Both the position numbers and the translations under genes were made by a program. From Pontibacter oryzae (GTDB lineage Bacteria; Bacteroidota; Bacteroidia; Cytophagales; Hymenobacteraceae), in contig NZ_QWGE01000001.1 in assembly GCF_003576375.1 (NCBI RefSeq), positions 992,001 through 1,056,000 of the forward strand: a stretch of 64,000 nucleotides of DNA, in the 5' to 3' direction. The stretch's first letter is position 1; each line of letters starts with the position of its first letter. Under the pieces are notes generated by a model, which worked only from the letters and a program-made list of their open reading frames with translations, was not told where the DNA came from and did no database searches. Below, piece by piece: positions 8,722 to 16,981 of this stretch.

Positions 8722-9583
8722 ACTATACATATACTTCGTGCTCAAACATATCACTTTTAATTCCTAATAGGAAACCCTCTCATTCTGATGTTATGAAACA
8801 GAAATGCATCAGTAGTATTTGTCGAGAAAGGCAAATCGAAGAAATATTTGTAGCCTAAACTCCACGCGCGTGTAGCGCACTTTATATATAGTTGATTTCT
8901 GACAAAAAGTATGGCGCCGCAGCTTGGCTTATTTCCTGGTTGCCTGCTGCCATACTTTGTCTTTAATTTTGAATCCAAACCTAAACTTAAGCTATTACAA
9001 GACACTTTAACGGCAACCTAAGAAACAAAATAGATTTACAAGAAGACCTTAACGGGAAAAAGCATCTTTACTATACTCGAGAAGCTGACCGCAACCGAAT
9101 AAAGATACCTCCGCAACCTGTGCACGACCTGAAATCGGCATTGGCCGGTGAGGCGCTTCGTCTGAAAGAGGTATACTTGCTTGCCTTCTAAATAATTATA
9201 ACGTTTGTTATGCAAGCTTCCTCGTTGCCCATCTTAAAACTAACAGGATCCCTTAATGCCACTTCAGTAAATCTTCTTTAGTTAATTGCGCCATAGTATA
9301 AGTAAAAGGCTAACCACCTTTCCTCTTCTCTCTGAAAATAAACTTCGATTGGTACCGCTTTATTTACAATGCACTTTTATCCAATTTGATTGATGCAGCT
9401 AAGTGTGAGCAGCATTACGGGTAGCAAAGGAGTTTGCTAATTTCGGCTAACTCCTCTCGCATGCGCACAGAAGCGGGAATAGGGACAAGGTTCTATCCGT
9501 TAACTTACAATTTTCTTGGTTTGGAAAAGCATTCAATTATTAGGAAACCAGCTATCAAGTAAATGCGATGTTAGAAGTAGTTG
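8722..9583. other. Gene-debris region between dps and the cupin pseudogene
   Basis: About 860 bases without an intact gene. It holds an inverted repeat (8901-8915 with 8949-8961, arms reading GACAAA..AGTATGGC), an orphan open frame at 8991-9191, and short in-frame starts on the minus strand that stop after about a dozen codons (for example MAQLTKEDLLKWH near 9255-9293). A string TATAACGTTTGTTATGC at about 9198-9214 resembles the core of the palindromes further right. The picture is of decayed accessory genes rather than regulatory DNA. Confidence 0.5.
8991..9191 (+). pseudogene. Orphan C-terminal coding fragment
   Basis: A 66-codon frame without a start codon follows a TAA at 8988-8990 and ends with TAA at 9189. 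Its product includes KHLYYTREADRNRIKIPPQ and ends KEVYLLAF. The codon usage looks protein-like, but I do not recognise the family. It is probably the remnant of a gene whose front part is gone. Chance opening is possible at this length. Confidence 0.3.
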
Positions 9584-9997
9584 CTATTTCGATGGATTAT
9601 CGATAAACCAATTAACAATTGAGGGCATATTTTTTTCGAATCCGCCAGGTATAAAGAAATTCAAGACTCCAGATTTTTCATTCGTTCTGTTTTTAAAATC
9701 ATGTATTGTCTTTGCAGGTATTCTTAGAAAGCTTCCTTTTGCAACGTCTATCCATCTATCACCAGCCAGAATAGAGGTAACGCCTTCAATTCAATAAAAT
9801 ACTTCGTCGTTGTCTTCGTGTTGATGTGCACCAGGTCCGCTTGAATTTGGTTCGAGCCACCATTCGGAGATACTATAATTTTCGGAAGTTTCACTTTCAT
9901 CAGCTTTAAACACGGCTGTCATTGTTCCGCAATTGTAAGTTCTACCCTCGCCTGGTTTTAGAATCAGAATGTCTTTTTTACTATTTATGTGTTCCAT
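9584..9997 (-). pseudogene. Cupin-domain protein gene interrupted by an in-frame TGA
   Basis: The frame starts with ATG at 9995-9997 (MEHINSKKDILILKPGEG) and reads as a small cupin with the metal motif region GAHQHEDNDEVFY. At 9791-9793 a TGA interrupts it. The same frame then continues without a shift as IEGVTSILAGDRW, RIPAKTIHDF and FFIPGGFEKNMP to a TAG at 9584-9586. Together the two parts form one coherent cupin of 137 codons. Family members have an ordinary residue at the TGA position (DEVFYxIEG), so this looks like a single nonsense mutation in a recently lost gene. The family often acts as small-molecule-binding or oxygenase-like proteins. Confidence 0.75.
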
Positions 9998-10068
9998 AGT
10001 GATATGGTGCTTAATACAAATACTACTAATATCATAAGAGAAAGAGTCATGGAGATTCCAATCGGTGA

Positions 10069-11223
10069 TTATTTCTCTGTCCTACTACCCATCACCCAAA
10101 CTTCTTTTATTTTATGTAGGGTAGTTATATCTTCAGTTGGGTCGCCTTCAATTATTATAAAATTTGCTCTATGGCCTCTTAGAGGCAACAGGTTCCGGTC
10201 TAAGCTAAAAACTTTGATAGGATTTATCGTAGCCGTTTTTAATGCTTCTGTTTCGCTTAGTCCAGAAGAAACCATCAGAATAATTTCCTCAATTAAGCTA
10301 GATCCAAGTTTTAAACCGAAGTTTGGGGCGTCTGTTCCAGCTAGTAGTAGTATTCCTGCCTTATGAAGCCTGTTCACTTCCTTCTGAACGTCCTGGAATG
10401 GTAAGTAATGATTCGCCCAACCCTTCTTTTCTCCAAATTTCAACAGTTCTCTCGTTACAAGTAATGTAGGAATTACAAAGGGCCTTTTCTCTTGGAGCAA
10501 TCTTTCCTCTTTATCTGTAATTCTCCTATCGAACCATACATGCGACAAACCGTCTATGCTCAACTCACTTAATTTAGCAGCGTCCGAAGCTGTTGATATA
10601 TGTCCAATAGCTAACTTGTCGAAATGATGTGAGGCCTTGATAAGAGCATTGATGGTTTCAAAGCTGAGAGTTGGCAACATTGGCTCCCGTATAATTTTTA
10701 TGACATCTGCGCCTTCTTTCACCCTGTCCTCAACAAAAGCAAGCGGCTCTCGCTTCTTATTTACTGTTGAAACAGGATAGCCAAACTGAGTTCCGTGGCC
10801 ACCTTCAACTGTCAATGCTGGGCCTGACGATAGAAGAGCGGAATGATGCAAAGAATCACGATGAGCTTTAAAACTCTTTGCTGAACCTGGGGAAGAGTGC
10901 AAATCAATATCAACGAAAACGCCTGCAAGGAGTGACTCTTTTAGCTGCGAAAGCGAACCAATGTGCACATGAGAATCGATCAATGGTGGTATGATTGTAA
11001 AGCCCTTCGCCTCAAGTAATTCCACAGCATCATACCTTCTAGTCTCTGAGGCTATATCTATAATCCTTCCATCATCTATAATTACATTGACATTCTCATA
11101 AACGTCTGTCCCATCGAAGAGCTTTACATTATGTATTATATAATCAACCGTTTGTTTGTATTCACATGAAGAATTATGGAATGCTAAGGCTATAAGCAGA
11201 AAAGAGTATAAAGCTTTCTTCAT
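10069..11223 (-). CDS. Amidohydrolase-family lipoprotein
   Basis: A 384-residue envelope amidohydrolase of the imidazolonepropionase-like group. The N terminus is a lipoprotein signal, MKKALYSFLLIALAFHNSSC, with the lipid-bearing cysteine at position 20. The metal motif is IDSHVHIG (H85, H87), followed by GHIS, and the catalytic aspartate is in LLLAGTDAPNFG. The C-terminal part returns to the beta-sandwich (RANFIIIEGDPTEDI). The substrate cannot be told from sequence. It is the last intact gene (leftmost) of a run of minus-strand single genes separated by hairpins. The DNA is AT-richer than the flanking housekeeping genes, which suggests acquisition. Confidence 0.83.
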   Translation of the reverse strand: MKKALYSFLLIALAFHNSSCEYKQTVDYIIHNVKLFDGTDVYENVNVIIDDGRIIDIASETRRYDAVELLEAKGFTIIPPLIDSHVHIGSLSQLKESLLAGVFVDIDLHSSPGSAKSFKAHRDSLHHSALLSSGPALTVEGGHGTQFGYPVSTVNKKREPLAFVEDRVKEGADVIKIIREPMLPTLSFETINALIKASHHFDKLAIGHISTASDAAKLSELSIDGLSHVWFDRRITDKEERLLQEKRPFVIPTLLVTRELLKFGEKKGWANHYLPFQDVQKEVNRLHKAGILLLAGTDAPNFGLKLGSSLIEEIILMVSSGLSETEALKTATINPIKVFSLDRNLLPLRGHRANFIIIEGDPTEDITTLHKIKEVWVMGSRTEK

Positions 11224-11242
11224 GATTTTAATACTACAAAAT

Positions 11243-11309
11243 GTTATTCGTGCGGCCGATGAGCGAGGCGAAGCCGAGCACAGAAGCTGAACTTTGGTGT
11301 GGGAAGTTA
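11243..11309 (-). repeat. attC-like palindrome A (degenerate)
   Basis: Follows the gene at 11307-11717, whose TAA is part of the outer TAAC. It contains GTG-CT-CGGC pairing with GCCGCAC and the tip sequence TGAGCGAGGCGAAGCCGAG at 11260-11278, which palindrome D shares with one difference. The outer cores are worn. Confidence 0.4.
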
Positions 11310-11717
11310 TTTTTCAAACTCCTTCAATTCCGACTTGAATTCAGAATTATATTTTGCCTCTATCAGCTCAGAAATTGTTTCATATTTTGGACTTGAAGGC
11401 CTTTGCTTTACTCGCAGCGAAACCCTGCCAAAATCAATCAAGCATTCAGAAGTAATGATAAATTCATCTTCTTGGTCAAATTTCAGTTCAATTATGCAAC
11501 CACTTGCACTTTGTTGGTAAGCCGTGTCTTCTAAGATAAACGTCACCCCTGTGACAAAGCAACTCGTGCCTGATATAGATTGGATGTCAGAGGTAATAGC
11601 CTCAGCAAACTGTGAAGCATATTTCCAACAGATGCTGTAATTCGTCAATAAATCATCCGTAACGGAATACAACTCTTTGCTTAGCTCAGTTAGGCACTGA
11701 TATATTTTAAATCTCAT
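11307..11717 (-). CDS. Hypothetical protein (cassette gene)
   Basis: A 136-residue protein, MRFKIYQCLTELSKELYSV, without signal peptide or membrane segment. The N-terminal third is probably helical, the middle (CFVTGVTFILEDTAY, CIIELKFDQEDEFIITSE) alternates like beta strands, and the C terminus is a charged helix (ISELIEAKYNSEFKSELKE). I do not recognise a family. It may be a small cytosolic alpha/beta protein such as an immunity-like protein, but that is only a guess. It sits between palindromes A and B with 12 bases between its start and B. Its TAA is shared with the outer core of A. Confidence 0.65.
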   Translation of the reverse strand: MRFKIYQCLTELSKELYSVTDDLLTNYSICWKYASQFAEAITSDIQSISGTSCFVTGVTFILEDTAYQQSASGCIIELKFDQEDEFIITSECLIDFGRVSLRVKQRPSSPKYETISELIEAKYNSEFKSELKEFEK

Positions 11718-11729
11718 TCTATGTATTTA

Positions 11730-11796
11730 CCACAACGTATTGGTGTAGCAGAGGCGAAGTGACAGCGAGCCTTACTGCTACACCAATACGTTGTGG
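11730..11796 (-). repeat. attC-like palindrome B with perfect 22-bp arms
   Basis: Arms 11730-11751 and 11775-11796 are exact inverted copies, beginning CCACAACGTATTGG. The 23-base interior holds a further AGGC/GCCT pair around GAAGTGACAGCGA. The outer ACAAC/GTTGT matches the cores of C, D and E. It starts 4 bases after the stop of the gene at 11801-12400. Confidence 0.7.
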
Positions 11797-11800
11797 GGTT

Positions 11801-12400
11801 TTATTCTTCAAACTGTAACTTAGCAATGTTATACACTCTGCTATCCTTCTTCTTGTCCTCCTGCTGAAAGCATACTTCAAGTTTGTCCTCCGAAAGAAAT
11901 TCCATATTACACCGCCACCAGATAGAAGATATACTCAAAGAATAGTCATCAATAGGAAAAGGGCTAATATCTTTCAGAGAATACTGCTTTAACAACTTGC
12001 CTTTTTCATTGTAGACTACAAATACGTTAGGTCCATAACCGACATTATACCAGTCATCAAATGTAATTAAGTACTTCCCATCTGATGAGACAAGTGCTGT
12101 AACAGGAGTATGAGGATTTACTAACTTCTGTTCCCAAACTTTTACAGTATCTCGATTTTCAATCCTGTACATCTTGGCATGTGCGGGAACAACAGTAGTA
12201 TCTGCTGGTGAATATTTGTGCTTCTTCTTTGGCTTCGCTCCTTTCCACTCCCAGTATTTTTCTGGAATTTTGGTAGGTACTATCTCAACGAAATAAATGC
12301 TGTCATTAGAGTGATACCTTTTTACAGTCGGCTCACTCCAAGAGTCAGCATAGAGCCTTGTGGAAACGAGAGAAAGGAAAACAATGAATAGTAATTTCAT
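11801..12400 (-). CDS. Secreted hypothetical protein with beta-propeller-like segment
   Basis: A 199-residue protein with a cleavable signal peptide, MKLLFIVFLSLVSTRLYADS. The mature part has VSSDGKYLITFDDWYNVGYGPNVF, a pattern that resembles one blade of a WD/TolB-like propeller, then VVYNEKGKLLKQYSLKD. It is too short for a full propeller. I do not recognise the family. It is a single gene between palindromes B and C and probably acts in the periplasm. It may need transcription from outside, since its leader is only an AT-rich stretch after palindrome C. Confidence 0.65.
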   Translation of the reverse strand: MKLLFIVFLSLVSTRLYADSWSEPTVKRYHSNDSIYFVEIVPTKIPEKYWEWKGAKPKKKHKYSPADTTVVPAHAKMYRIENRDTVKVWEQKLVNPHTPVTALVSSDGKYLITFDDWYNVGYGPNVFVVYNEKGKLLKQYSLKDISPFPIDDYSLSISSIWWRCNMEFLSEDKLEVCFQQEDKKKDSRVYNIAKLQFEE

Positions 12401-12414
12401 AAATTATAATAACT

Positions 12415-12467
12415 CACAACGTGCTGGGCTAATAGGTGGCGTAGCTACCTAATAGGTTTTGTTATGC
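12415..12467 (-). repeat. attC-like palindrome C
   Basis: Outer CACAAC at 12415-12420 and GTTATGC at 12461-12467. The inner stem TAGGTGGC-GTA-GCTACCTA has one wobble pair and a 3-base loop. It contains GGTGGCGTAGCTACC (12435-12449), identical to palindrome E. It lies 6 bases after the stop of the gene at 12473-13372. Confidence 0.6.
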
Positions 12468-12472
12468 TTCGT

Positions 12473-13372
12473 TTATTTTTCCCGCCTTTTTATTCGGTAA
12501 CCTATTGTTGTACCTATACCTAAGCTTAATTCATTAAACGAGTTAAGCTTATAGAATTTCGTAAAAAAAAGAAGCCTTTTATAGCCCCCTTGAACAGATG
12601 CCTGATATTCTAATTTGTCTTTATACCATGCTACCTTTCCAATAACTGTAGGATGAAGAGGCTGCCCTAAAGTGGCCCCAAAACCGATTAAGACTCCTGA
12701 TAAAGCTTTTGTGCCAACTGCTTCAATTCTGTCAAAGCTTAATTGGGTATATCCTGCAATCAACTTGACGTTCCTAAAGTTATAGTCTGTTTCAAAAGAG
12801 TAAGCTTTGGAGTCAAAATTGTTGTCAAAGTTAACCTGGCGATAATTCCATTTAAAATCCATATCAAAGTCACAGGTAGAAATGAAATGACTAAACTCAA
12901 TCTGCCCGTTCTGAAGTTCGTTGTGGTCTAAGTTGGTCTGATAACTATAAGAACCTTTGATTACACCACCAAAAAGTAGGTAAGGGGTAGCTACTTCAAC
13001 CTGTCCGCCTAATGGGGTATTTATTAACCCGCTATTGGCATACACCTTTATTTCATTCGAGTCAAAGAAGTCTTTGTGGCAACCCCACTTGGTTTCAACG
13101 ATTATATGCCTTTGTCCCTTCAATCGGTACTCTTTTGTTACCATGCCAATGAATGAGAAAACAAGAGTAGCATTAGGGTCTGCTACTTTAATCGAGAAAT
13201 TGCCGTCAATGTCAGCTGTAGTTCCGTTACTTTTACCCTTCTCAACAATTGTTACAAGAGGTATAGGTGTTTCATCAATTTTTGAAATGACTTTCCCTGT
13301 GATGATCACTTGGCTCCAAGCAGTAAGGGAGCTTACAAGCAAGCTAAGCATGAAAGTCAATCGTTTTATCAA
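12473..13372 (-). CDS. Outer-membrane protein with carboxypeptidase-regulatory-like domain
   Basis: A 299-residue envelope protein. After the signal peptide (MIKRLTFMLSLLVSSLTAWS) comes a carboxypeptidase-regulatory-like domain, VIITGKVISKIDETPIPLV through DGNFSIKV and VFSFIGMVTKEYRLKGQ, at about residues 20-95. This domain is the usual N-terminal part of TonB-dependent receptors in the phylum. The remaining 200 residues alternate polar and hydrophobic positions and end with a short strand, like an outer-membrane barrel (for example FNEIS-type strands ending IGTTIGYRI). There is no plug or TonB box. It is a cassette gene between C and D, and its role is unknown. Confidence 0.68.
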   Translation of the reverse strand: MIKRLTFMLSLLVSSLTAWSQVIITGKVISKIDETPIPLVTIVEKGKSNGTTADIDGNFSIKVADPNATLVFSFIGMVTKEYRLKGQRHIIVETKWGCHKDFFDSNEIKVYANSGLINTPLGGQVEVATPYLLFGGVIKGSYSYQTNLDHNELQNGQIEFSHFISTCDFDMDFKWNYRQVNFDNNFDSKAYSFETDYNFRNVKLIAGYTQLSFDRIEAVGTKALSGVLIGFGATLGQPLHPTVIGKVAWYKDKLEYQASVQGGYKRLLFFTKFYKLNSFNELSLGIGTTIGYRIKRREK

Positions 13373-13397
13373 GAGTTTTCCTTTATTTTAAATGCCG

Positions 13398-13463
13398 CAC
13401 AACGGTGTTGTACATGAGGTGAGCGAGGCGTAGCCGAGTATGGAGCCTGTGTCGTGTTGTAGG
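13398..13463 (-). repeat. attC-like palindrome D
   Basis: Outer CACAAC at 13398-13403 pairs with GTTGT at 13456-13460. It contains TGAGCGAGGCGTAGCCGAG at 13420-13438, 18 of 19 identical to palindrome A. It lies 18 bases after the stop of the gene at 13482-13820. Confidence 0.55.
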
Positions 13464-13481
13464 AAGGTTTTCTTATTTTTT

Positions 13482-13820
13482 CTAATGAATAAATCTACGC
13501 CCTTCACTATCAATCAGCTTTCCTTTACTGACTTTGAACTCTTTATTCTTAATGCTAAAGTATTTTCCTGAACTTAAGGCAATGGTTAAACTATCCGTCT
13601 GAGTGAGAGACTTCGAATTAAGTATAAGTTTTTTATCTGCAATTTTCCAATTTCCAAAGGTATAGTCCCATCTTCCTTTTCTGAATATGAAAGTCCTATC
13701 TGCACTTATTAATAATTCATGATTCCCATTTTTAGTATTAGCTCGATACCAACCAGTTTCTAATCCATTCTGGCTGGCTTGAAAAACTAAAAACGGAAGG
13801 ATAAGTATTACAAGGTTCAT
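13482..13820 (-). CDS. Small secreted hypothetical protein
   Basis: A 112-residue protein with a short hydrophobic signal, MNLVILILPFLVFQASQNG. The mature part is strand-rich: GWYRANTKNGNHELLIS, RTFIFRKGRWDYTFGNWKIADKK, LTIALSSGKYFSIK. The pattern of a tyrosine/tryptophan-rich beta sheet resembles small lipocalin-like or copper-resistance NlpE-like folds, but no signature is conserved. It is a single gene between palindromes D and E. The host-type hexamer AAGTAT appears several times here, unlike most of the array. Confidence 0.6.
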   Translation of the reverse strand: MNLVILILPFLVFQASQNGLETGWYRANTKNGNHELLISADRTFIFRKGRWDYTFGNWKIADKKLILNSKSLTQTDSLTIALSSGKYFSIKNKEFKVSKGKLIDSEGRRFIH

Positions 13821-13839
13821 TTTTATACTTATAACTTAC

Positions 13840-13893
13840 CTACAACGTACTTGGCTTTGCGGTGGCGTAGCTACCGTAAAGGTGTGGTTATGG
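13840..13893 (-). repeat. attC-like palindrome E
   Basis: Outer CTACAAC at 13840-13846 and GTTATGG at 13887-13893. The stem CTTTGCGGTGGC-GTA-GCTACCGTAAAG has two wobble pairs. The stop codon of the following gene (TAA at 13888-13890) lies inside the core, as is common in integron cassettes. Confidence 0.62.
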
Positions 13894-14724
13894 CTTTTTA
13901 TTTTCCCTGACATATTGCACTTCGATATGTTTCTTGCCTTTGTGGCTAAAAACGGATCTTCTAATTAAGAAGCCATTGGAGTCGTATTCTAAAATTGTAC
14001 GGCTATTCCAAGCACTGAAAGAAACGTCTGGTGTTAAGGGAAACTCGTTGCTCGATTTCTTCTTTTCTATGAGGTTACCTTCTTTGTCATACTTGAAATA
14101 CTCGTCCTGCGTCACCTTTCCACGTTTCCTCTTGATGGCTATAAGTCTGTTATTGTTATCATAGTGATAGGTGCCGTTCCATTCTATGTACCCATTGTGG
14201 GAGAGGATTTCCCTGCTCATTCTCCCATTTGTGTAACTTAGCTCTCTCCAAAACTCGTGCTTACTACCATCAACATCTACATAGTCTCGAATAAGCTCTT
14301 TTATGAGCCTGTTCTCACTATCGTAGAACATTGTCTGCTTGAATAAAGGTGTTGTATGATTTGATGTCGAGTCTCCAGCAGCATAGGAGCCAATATGGTT
14401 TCCATGCTCATCATAAACCATTACCTCTCTTTCCCCTATCTCGCAATTTCTTCCCCAGCTCTTTTCTGTAAGCACTCCAGTTCTGTCGTAGAAGAATTTC
14501 AGACACCCTTCTTCTGGTCCAGCTCTCAGAAGAACTCTGTCTGTTGAATCATAGTATTCTTTGTACCTAAAATACTCCTCTTTATCTGGGTTTCCGTCAT
14601 AACTCGTGATGCTGTAAGAATAGCTAAAGCCTTCTGGTAACCATGGATCATCGGGTTGCTTACTGTCGCAGGCGACCAAAGTATAAACCATTAAGAAGAG
14701 CATTATTATTCTCATCGATTTCAA
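13888..14724 (-). CDS. YD-repeat-like lipoprotein
   Basis: A 278-residue lipoprotein: signal MKSMRIIMLFLMVYTLVAC with lipobox LVAC and the lipid on C19. The mature part is built of degenerate tyrosine-aspartate strands, for example FYDRTGVLTEKSWG, VYDEHGNHIGSY, FYDSENRLIKELI, HYDNNNRLIAIKR, KYDKEGNLIEKK and EYDSNGFLIRR, the YD/RHS-repeat pattern. It is too short for a shell-forming RHS toxin and has no toxin domain. Outer-membrane location is likely. It is the first gene (rightmost) of the cassette array. Its stop codon overlaps palindrome E, and GTTATGGC lies directly upstream of its start. Confidence 0.72.
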   Translation of the reverse strand: MKSMRIIMLFLMVYTLVACDSKQPDDPWLPEGFSYSYSITSYDGNPDKEEYFRYKEYYDSTDRVLLRAGPEEGCLKFFYDRTGVLTEKSWGRNCEIGEREVMVYDEHGNHIGSYAAGDSTSNHTTPLFKQTMFYDSENRLIKELIRDYVDVDGSKHEFWRELSYTNGRMSREILSHNGYIEWNGTYHYDNNNRLIAIKRKRGKVTQDEYFKYDKEGNLIEKKKSSNEFPLTPDVSFSAWNSRTILEYDSNGFLIRRSVFSHKGKKHIEVQYVRENKKP

Positions 14725-14727
14725 TTA

Positions 14728-14735
14728 GCCATAAC
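14728..14735 (-). repeat. Half core of the array at its upstream end
   Basis: GCCATAAC (GTTATGGC on the minus strand) precedes the first cassette gene, in the position where each cassette begins with its 3' core. The rest of a palindrome is not clear. Confidence 0.3.
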
Positions 14736-14877
14736 TACTGTGTATAAGGAGCTGTTCCAGTTATTAGTCAAATATGGCTGATAACCGGAAGTGCACTACC
14801 GAATATACTATATATCGCCCAAAACATATTGCTGCTTTTACATAAATAACAGGGAAAAGAAAATTTCATACCTATAC

Positions 14878-14916
14878 AAAAAAGCCTCCTGCCACAAGTG
14901 TAGCAGGAGGCTTTAA
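14878..14916 (-). terminator. Terminator of the pheT-rny operon
   Basis: On the minus strand AAGCCTCCTGC pairs with GCAGGAGGCTT over a short loop and is followed by TTTTGTATAG. It lies about 25 bases after the rny stop. Confidence 0.85.
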
Positions 14917-14938
14917 CCTTAGTTAATATCAAGTATAC

Positions 14939-16504
14939 TTACTTGGCGTAGCTGATGGCGCGCATCTCCCGAATAACCGTGATCTTGATCTGGCCAGGAT
15001 ACTGCATTTCTTTCTCGATCTTCTGGGAGATGTCATAAGACAGCTGCGAAGCTTTCTCATCCGATACGTTATCGGCATCTACCATTACACGCAGCTCGCG
15101 GCCGGCCTGGATGGCGTAGCACTGGTTCACACCTTCAAACGATACGGCTGCTTCTTCCAGCTCTTTCAAACGCTTGATGTAAGACTCCATGATCTCGCGG
15201 CGGGCACCTGGTCTGGAGCCAGAGATAGCATCACAGGCCTGTACCAGCGGAGATACCATGGCTGTCATTTCGATCTCGTCGTGGTGGGCACCAATGGCGT
15301 TACAAACATCCGGGTGCTCCTTATACTTCTTGGCAAGCTCCATACCGATAATGGCGTGCGGCAGCTCCGGCTCGTCCGGGGTTACCTTTCCAATATCGTG
15401 CAGCAGGCCAGCACGCTTGGCGTGCTTCACGTTCAGGCCAAGTTCGGCAGCCATGGTGGCGCAAAGGTTAGCTACCTCACGCGAGTGCTGCAGCAGGTTC
15501 TGGCCGTAAGAAGAACGGAAGCGCATGCGGCCCACCATCTTGATCAGCTCAGGGTGCAGGCCATGTATGCCAAGATCAATGGCAGTACGCTCACCAATCT
15601 CTACAATCTCCTCCTCAATGTTTTTGCGGGTTTTGGTTACTACCTCCTCAATGCGGGCCGGGTGTATACGGCCGTCAGCTACCAGGCGGTGCAACGAAAG
15701 GCGTGCAATTTCGCGGCGAACCGGGTCAAACCCAGAGATAATGATGGCCTCAGGTGTATCATCTACGATAATCTCTACGCCAGTGGCTGCTTCCAGGGCA
15801 CGAATGTTACGGCCTTCGCGGCCAATGATCTTGCCTTTAATGTCGTCGCTCTCGATGTTAAACACCGATACGCAGTTTTCAATAGCGTGCTCAGCAGCAG
15901 TGCGCTGTATGGTTTCGATAACGATTTTCTTGGCTTCCTTGGTAGCAGTAAGCTTGGCCTGCGCCACAATGTCTTTAATGTGGGAAGAGGCATGCGACTG
16001 GGCTTCGTTTTTCAGGGCCTCTACCAGTTGCTCGCGGGCTTCGGCGGCAGTAAGGCCGGCAATTTTCTCTAGCTGCTCCACAATTTCCTCGTGCTGCTGC
16101 TCTACTTCCTCCTTGCGCTTCTTCAGGTGCTCTAGCTGCGTGTTCAGGTTCTCTTTCTCCTTATCCAGTTCGGCTTCGCGGCGCTTGGCCTGCTCCACCT
16201 GCTTAGATACGTTCTGCTCACGCTGCTTCACTTTGTTTTCGTTCTGGATGATGATGTTCTTCTTCTTGTTCATCTCCTCCTCGAACTCAGACTTCATCTT
16301 CAGGTATTTCTCCTTCGCTTCCAGAATACGGTCTTTCTTGATACTGTCGGCGTTTATCTCGGCCTCCCGTACGATGTTCTTGGCGCGCTGGCGCGCGTCT
16401 TCCTCCTGCTGCTTGTAGATCTTCTGCAGCAGCGAGCGCCCAATGTATACGCCCACTCCGAGCGCTACTAGAGCTGTTAGTAAAAGGTAAAGGATATCGG
16501 GCAT
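14939..16504 (-). CDS. rny: Ribonuclease Y
   Basis: Membrane-anchored endoribonuclease that starts mRNA decay. The 521 residues have the family's usual length and order: one N-terminal membrane helix ([22 protein letters not shown]), a long charged coiled coil to about residue 170, a KH domain ([18 protein letters not shown], about 210-270), and an HD phosphohydrolase domain with the metal ligands in LLQHSREV and [10 protein letters not shown], then AHHDE. The C terminus is [20 protein letters not shown]. It is the last gene of a minus-strand group pheT - coiled-coil protein - zapA - rny, and a clear terminator follows. Confidence 0.96.
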   Translation of the reverse strand: MPDILYLLLTALVALGVGVYIGRSLLQKIYKQQEEDARQRAKNIVREAEINADSIKKDRILEAKEKYLKMKSEFEEEMNKKKNIIIQNENKVKQREQNVSKQVEQAKRREAELDKEKENLNTQLEHLKKRKEEVEQQHEEIVEQLEKIAGLTAAEAREQLVEALKNEAQSHASSHIKDIVAQAKLTATKEAKKIVIETIQRTAAEHAIENCVSVFNIESDDIKGKIIGREGRNIRALEAATGVEIIVDDTPEAIIISGFDPVRREIARLSLHRLVADGRIHPARIEEVVTKTRKNIEEEIVEIGERTAIDLGIHGLHPELIKMVGRMRFRSSYGQNLLQHSREVANLCATMAAELGLNVKHAKRAGLLHDIGKVTPDEPELPHAIIGMELAKKYKEHPDVCNAIGAHHDEIEMTAMVSPLVQACDAISGSRPGARREIMESYIKRLKELEEAAVSFEGVNQCYAIQAGRELRVMVDADNVSDEKASQLSYDISQKIEKEMQYPGQIKITVIREMRAISYAK

Positions 16505-16613
16505 AACTATAAGCGTTTATGGTTTATAACACGCATAGCAAGTGCCTGCAAAGGGAACAGTGTGTGGCCTTTCGCCCAAAACGAAGTATAAACAGGGCCA
16601 GAATGGCCGCTGT

Positions 16614-16901
16614 TTACTTATTTACTGCTGATAAGAGATCGTCCAGAATCGTCAGCCGCTGGTCTACCTGCGATACATGCGAGGCTCTTTCCTCGTCCAG
16701 CTTCATCTTCTCTACCATGGTTTCGAACGCTACCATAGCCAGCAGATCCTGGTTATCCTGTATGCCGTACTGGTCCTTGAAAAAGCGTAAACGCTCGTTC
16801 AGCACCTTCCCTACGGCTCTGATTCTTTCTTCTTCCTCTTCCTTCACCCGCATCGGATACTCGCGTTCTGCGATGCGAATCTTTATCGATAATTCAGTCA
16901 T
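16614..16901 (-). CDS. zapA: Cell division protein ZapA
   Basis: A 95-residue FtsZ-associated protein that bundles FtsZ filaments at the division site. The N-terminal domain is LSIKIRIAEREYPMRV followed by an acidic run and EERIRAVGKVLNERL; the C-terminal half is the dimerising helix (AMVAFETMVEKMKLDEE). The length and the IKIRIxxREYPM opening are characteristic. It lies 79 bases after the coiled-coil gene and 109 bases before rny. The same gene order is seen in many Bacteroidota. Confidence 0.88.
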   Translation of the reverse strand: MTELSIKIRIAEREYPMRVKEEEEERIRAVGKVLNERLRFFKDQYGIQDNQDLLAMVAFETMVEKMKLDEERASHVSQVDQRLTILDDLLSAVNK

Positions 16902-16981
16902 CCGTTGCGTGGTTAATGGTTAAGCTTACCTTCCTCGCTGAAGCTTTGGCAGGAACCGTGTCGCTGCTTAGGCATTCATAC

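Larger units (their letters stand above)
11243..14735 (-). mobile_element. Integron-like gene-cassette array without integrase (CALIN-like)
   Basis: Five intact single genes at 11307-14724, plus the amidohydrolase gene to the left, all read on the minus strand. Each is followed within 0-17 bases of its stop by a palindrome of about 53-67 bp whose ends read ACAAC/GTTGT or GTTAT. The products are unrelated and mostly secreted. This arrangement (one promoterless gene plus one attC-like hairpin per unit) is how integron cassettes are built. No tyrosine recombinase is in the window. Alternative: a dispersed intergenic palindrome family that happens to lie between these genes. Confidence 0.55.

Noticed and set aside
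8757-9005. 82-codon frame on the minus strand
   Set aside because: No start context, no recognisable product, and it covers an inverted repeat in the decayed region.
16505-16613. Possible 6S RNA between zapA and rny, where some bacteria carry it
   Set aside because: The gap is only 109 bases and I see no 6S-type bubble structure.
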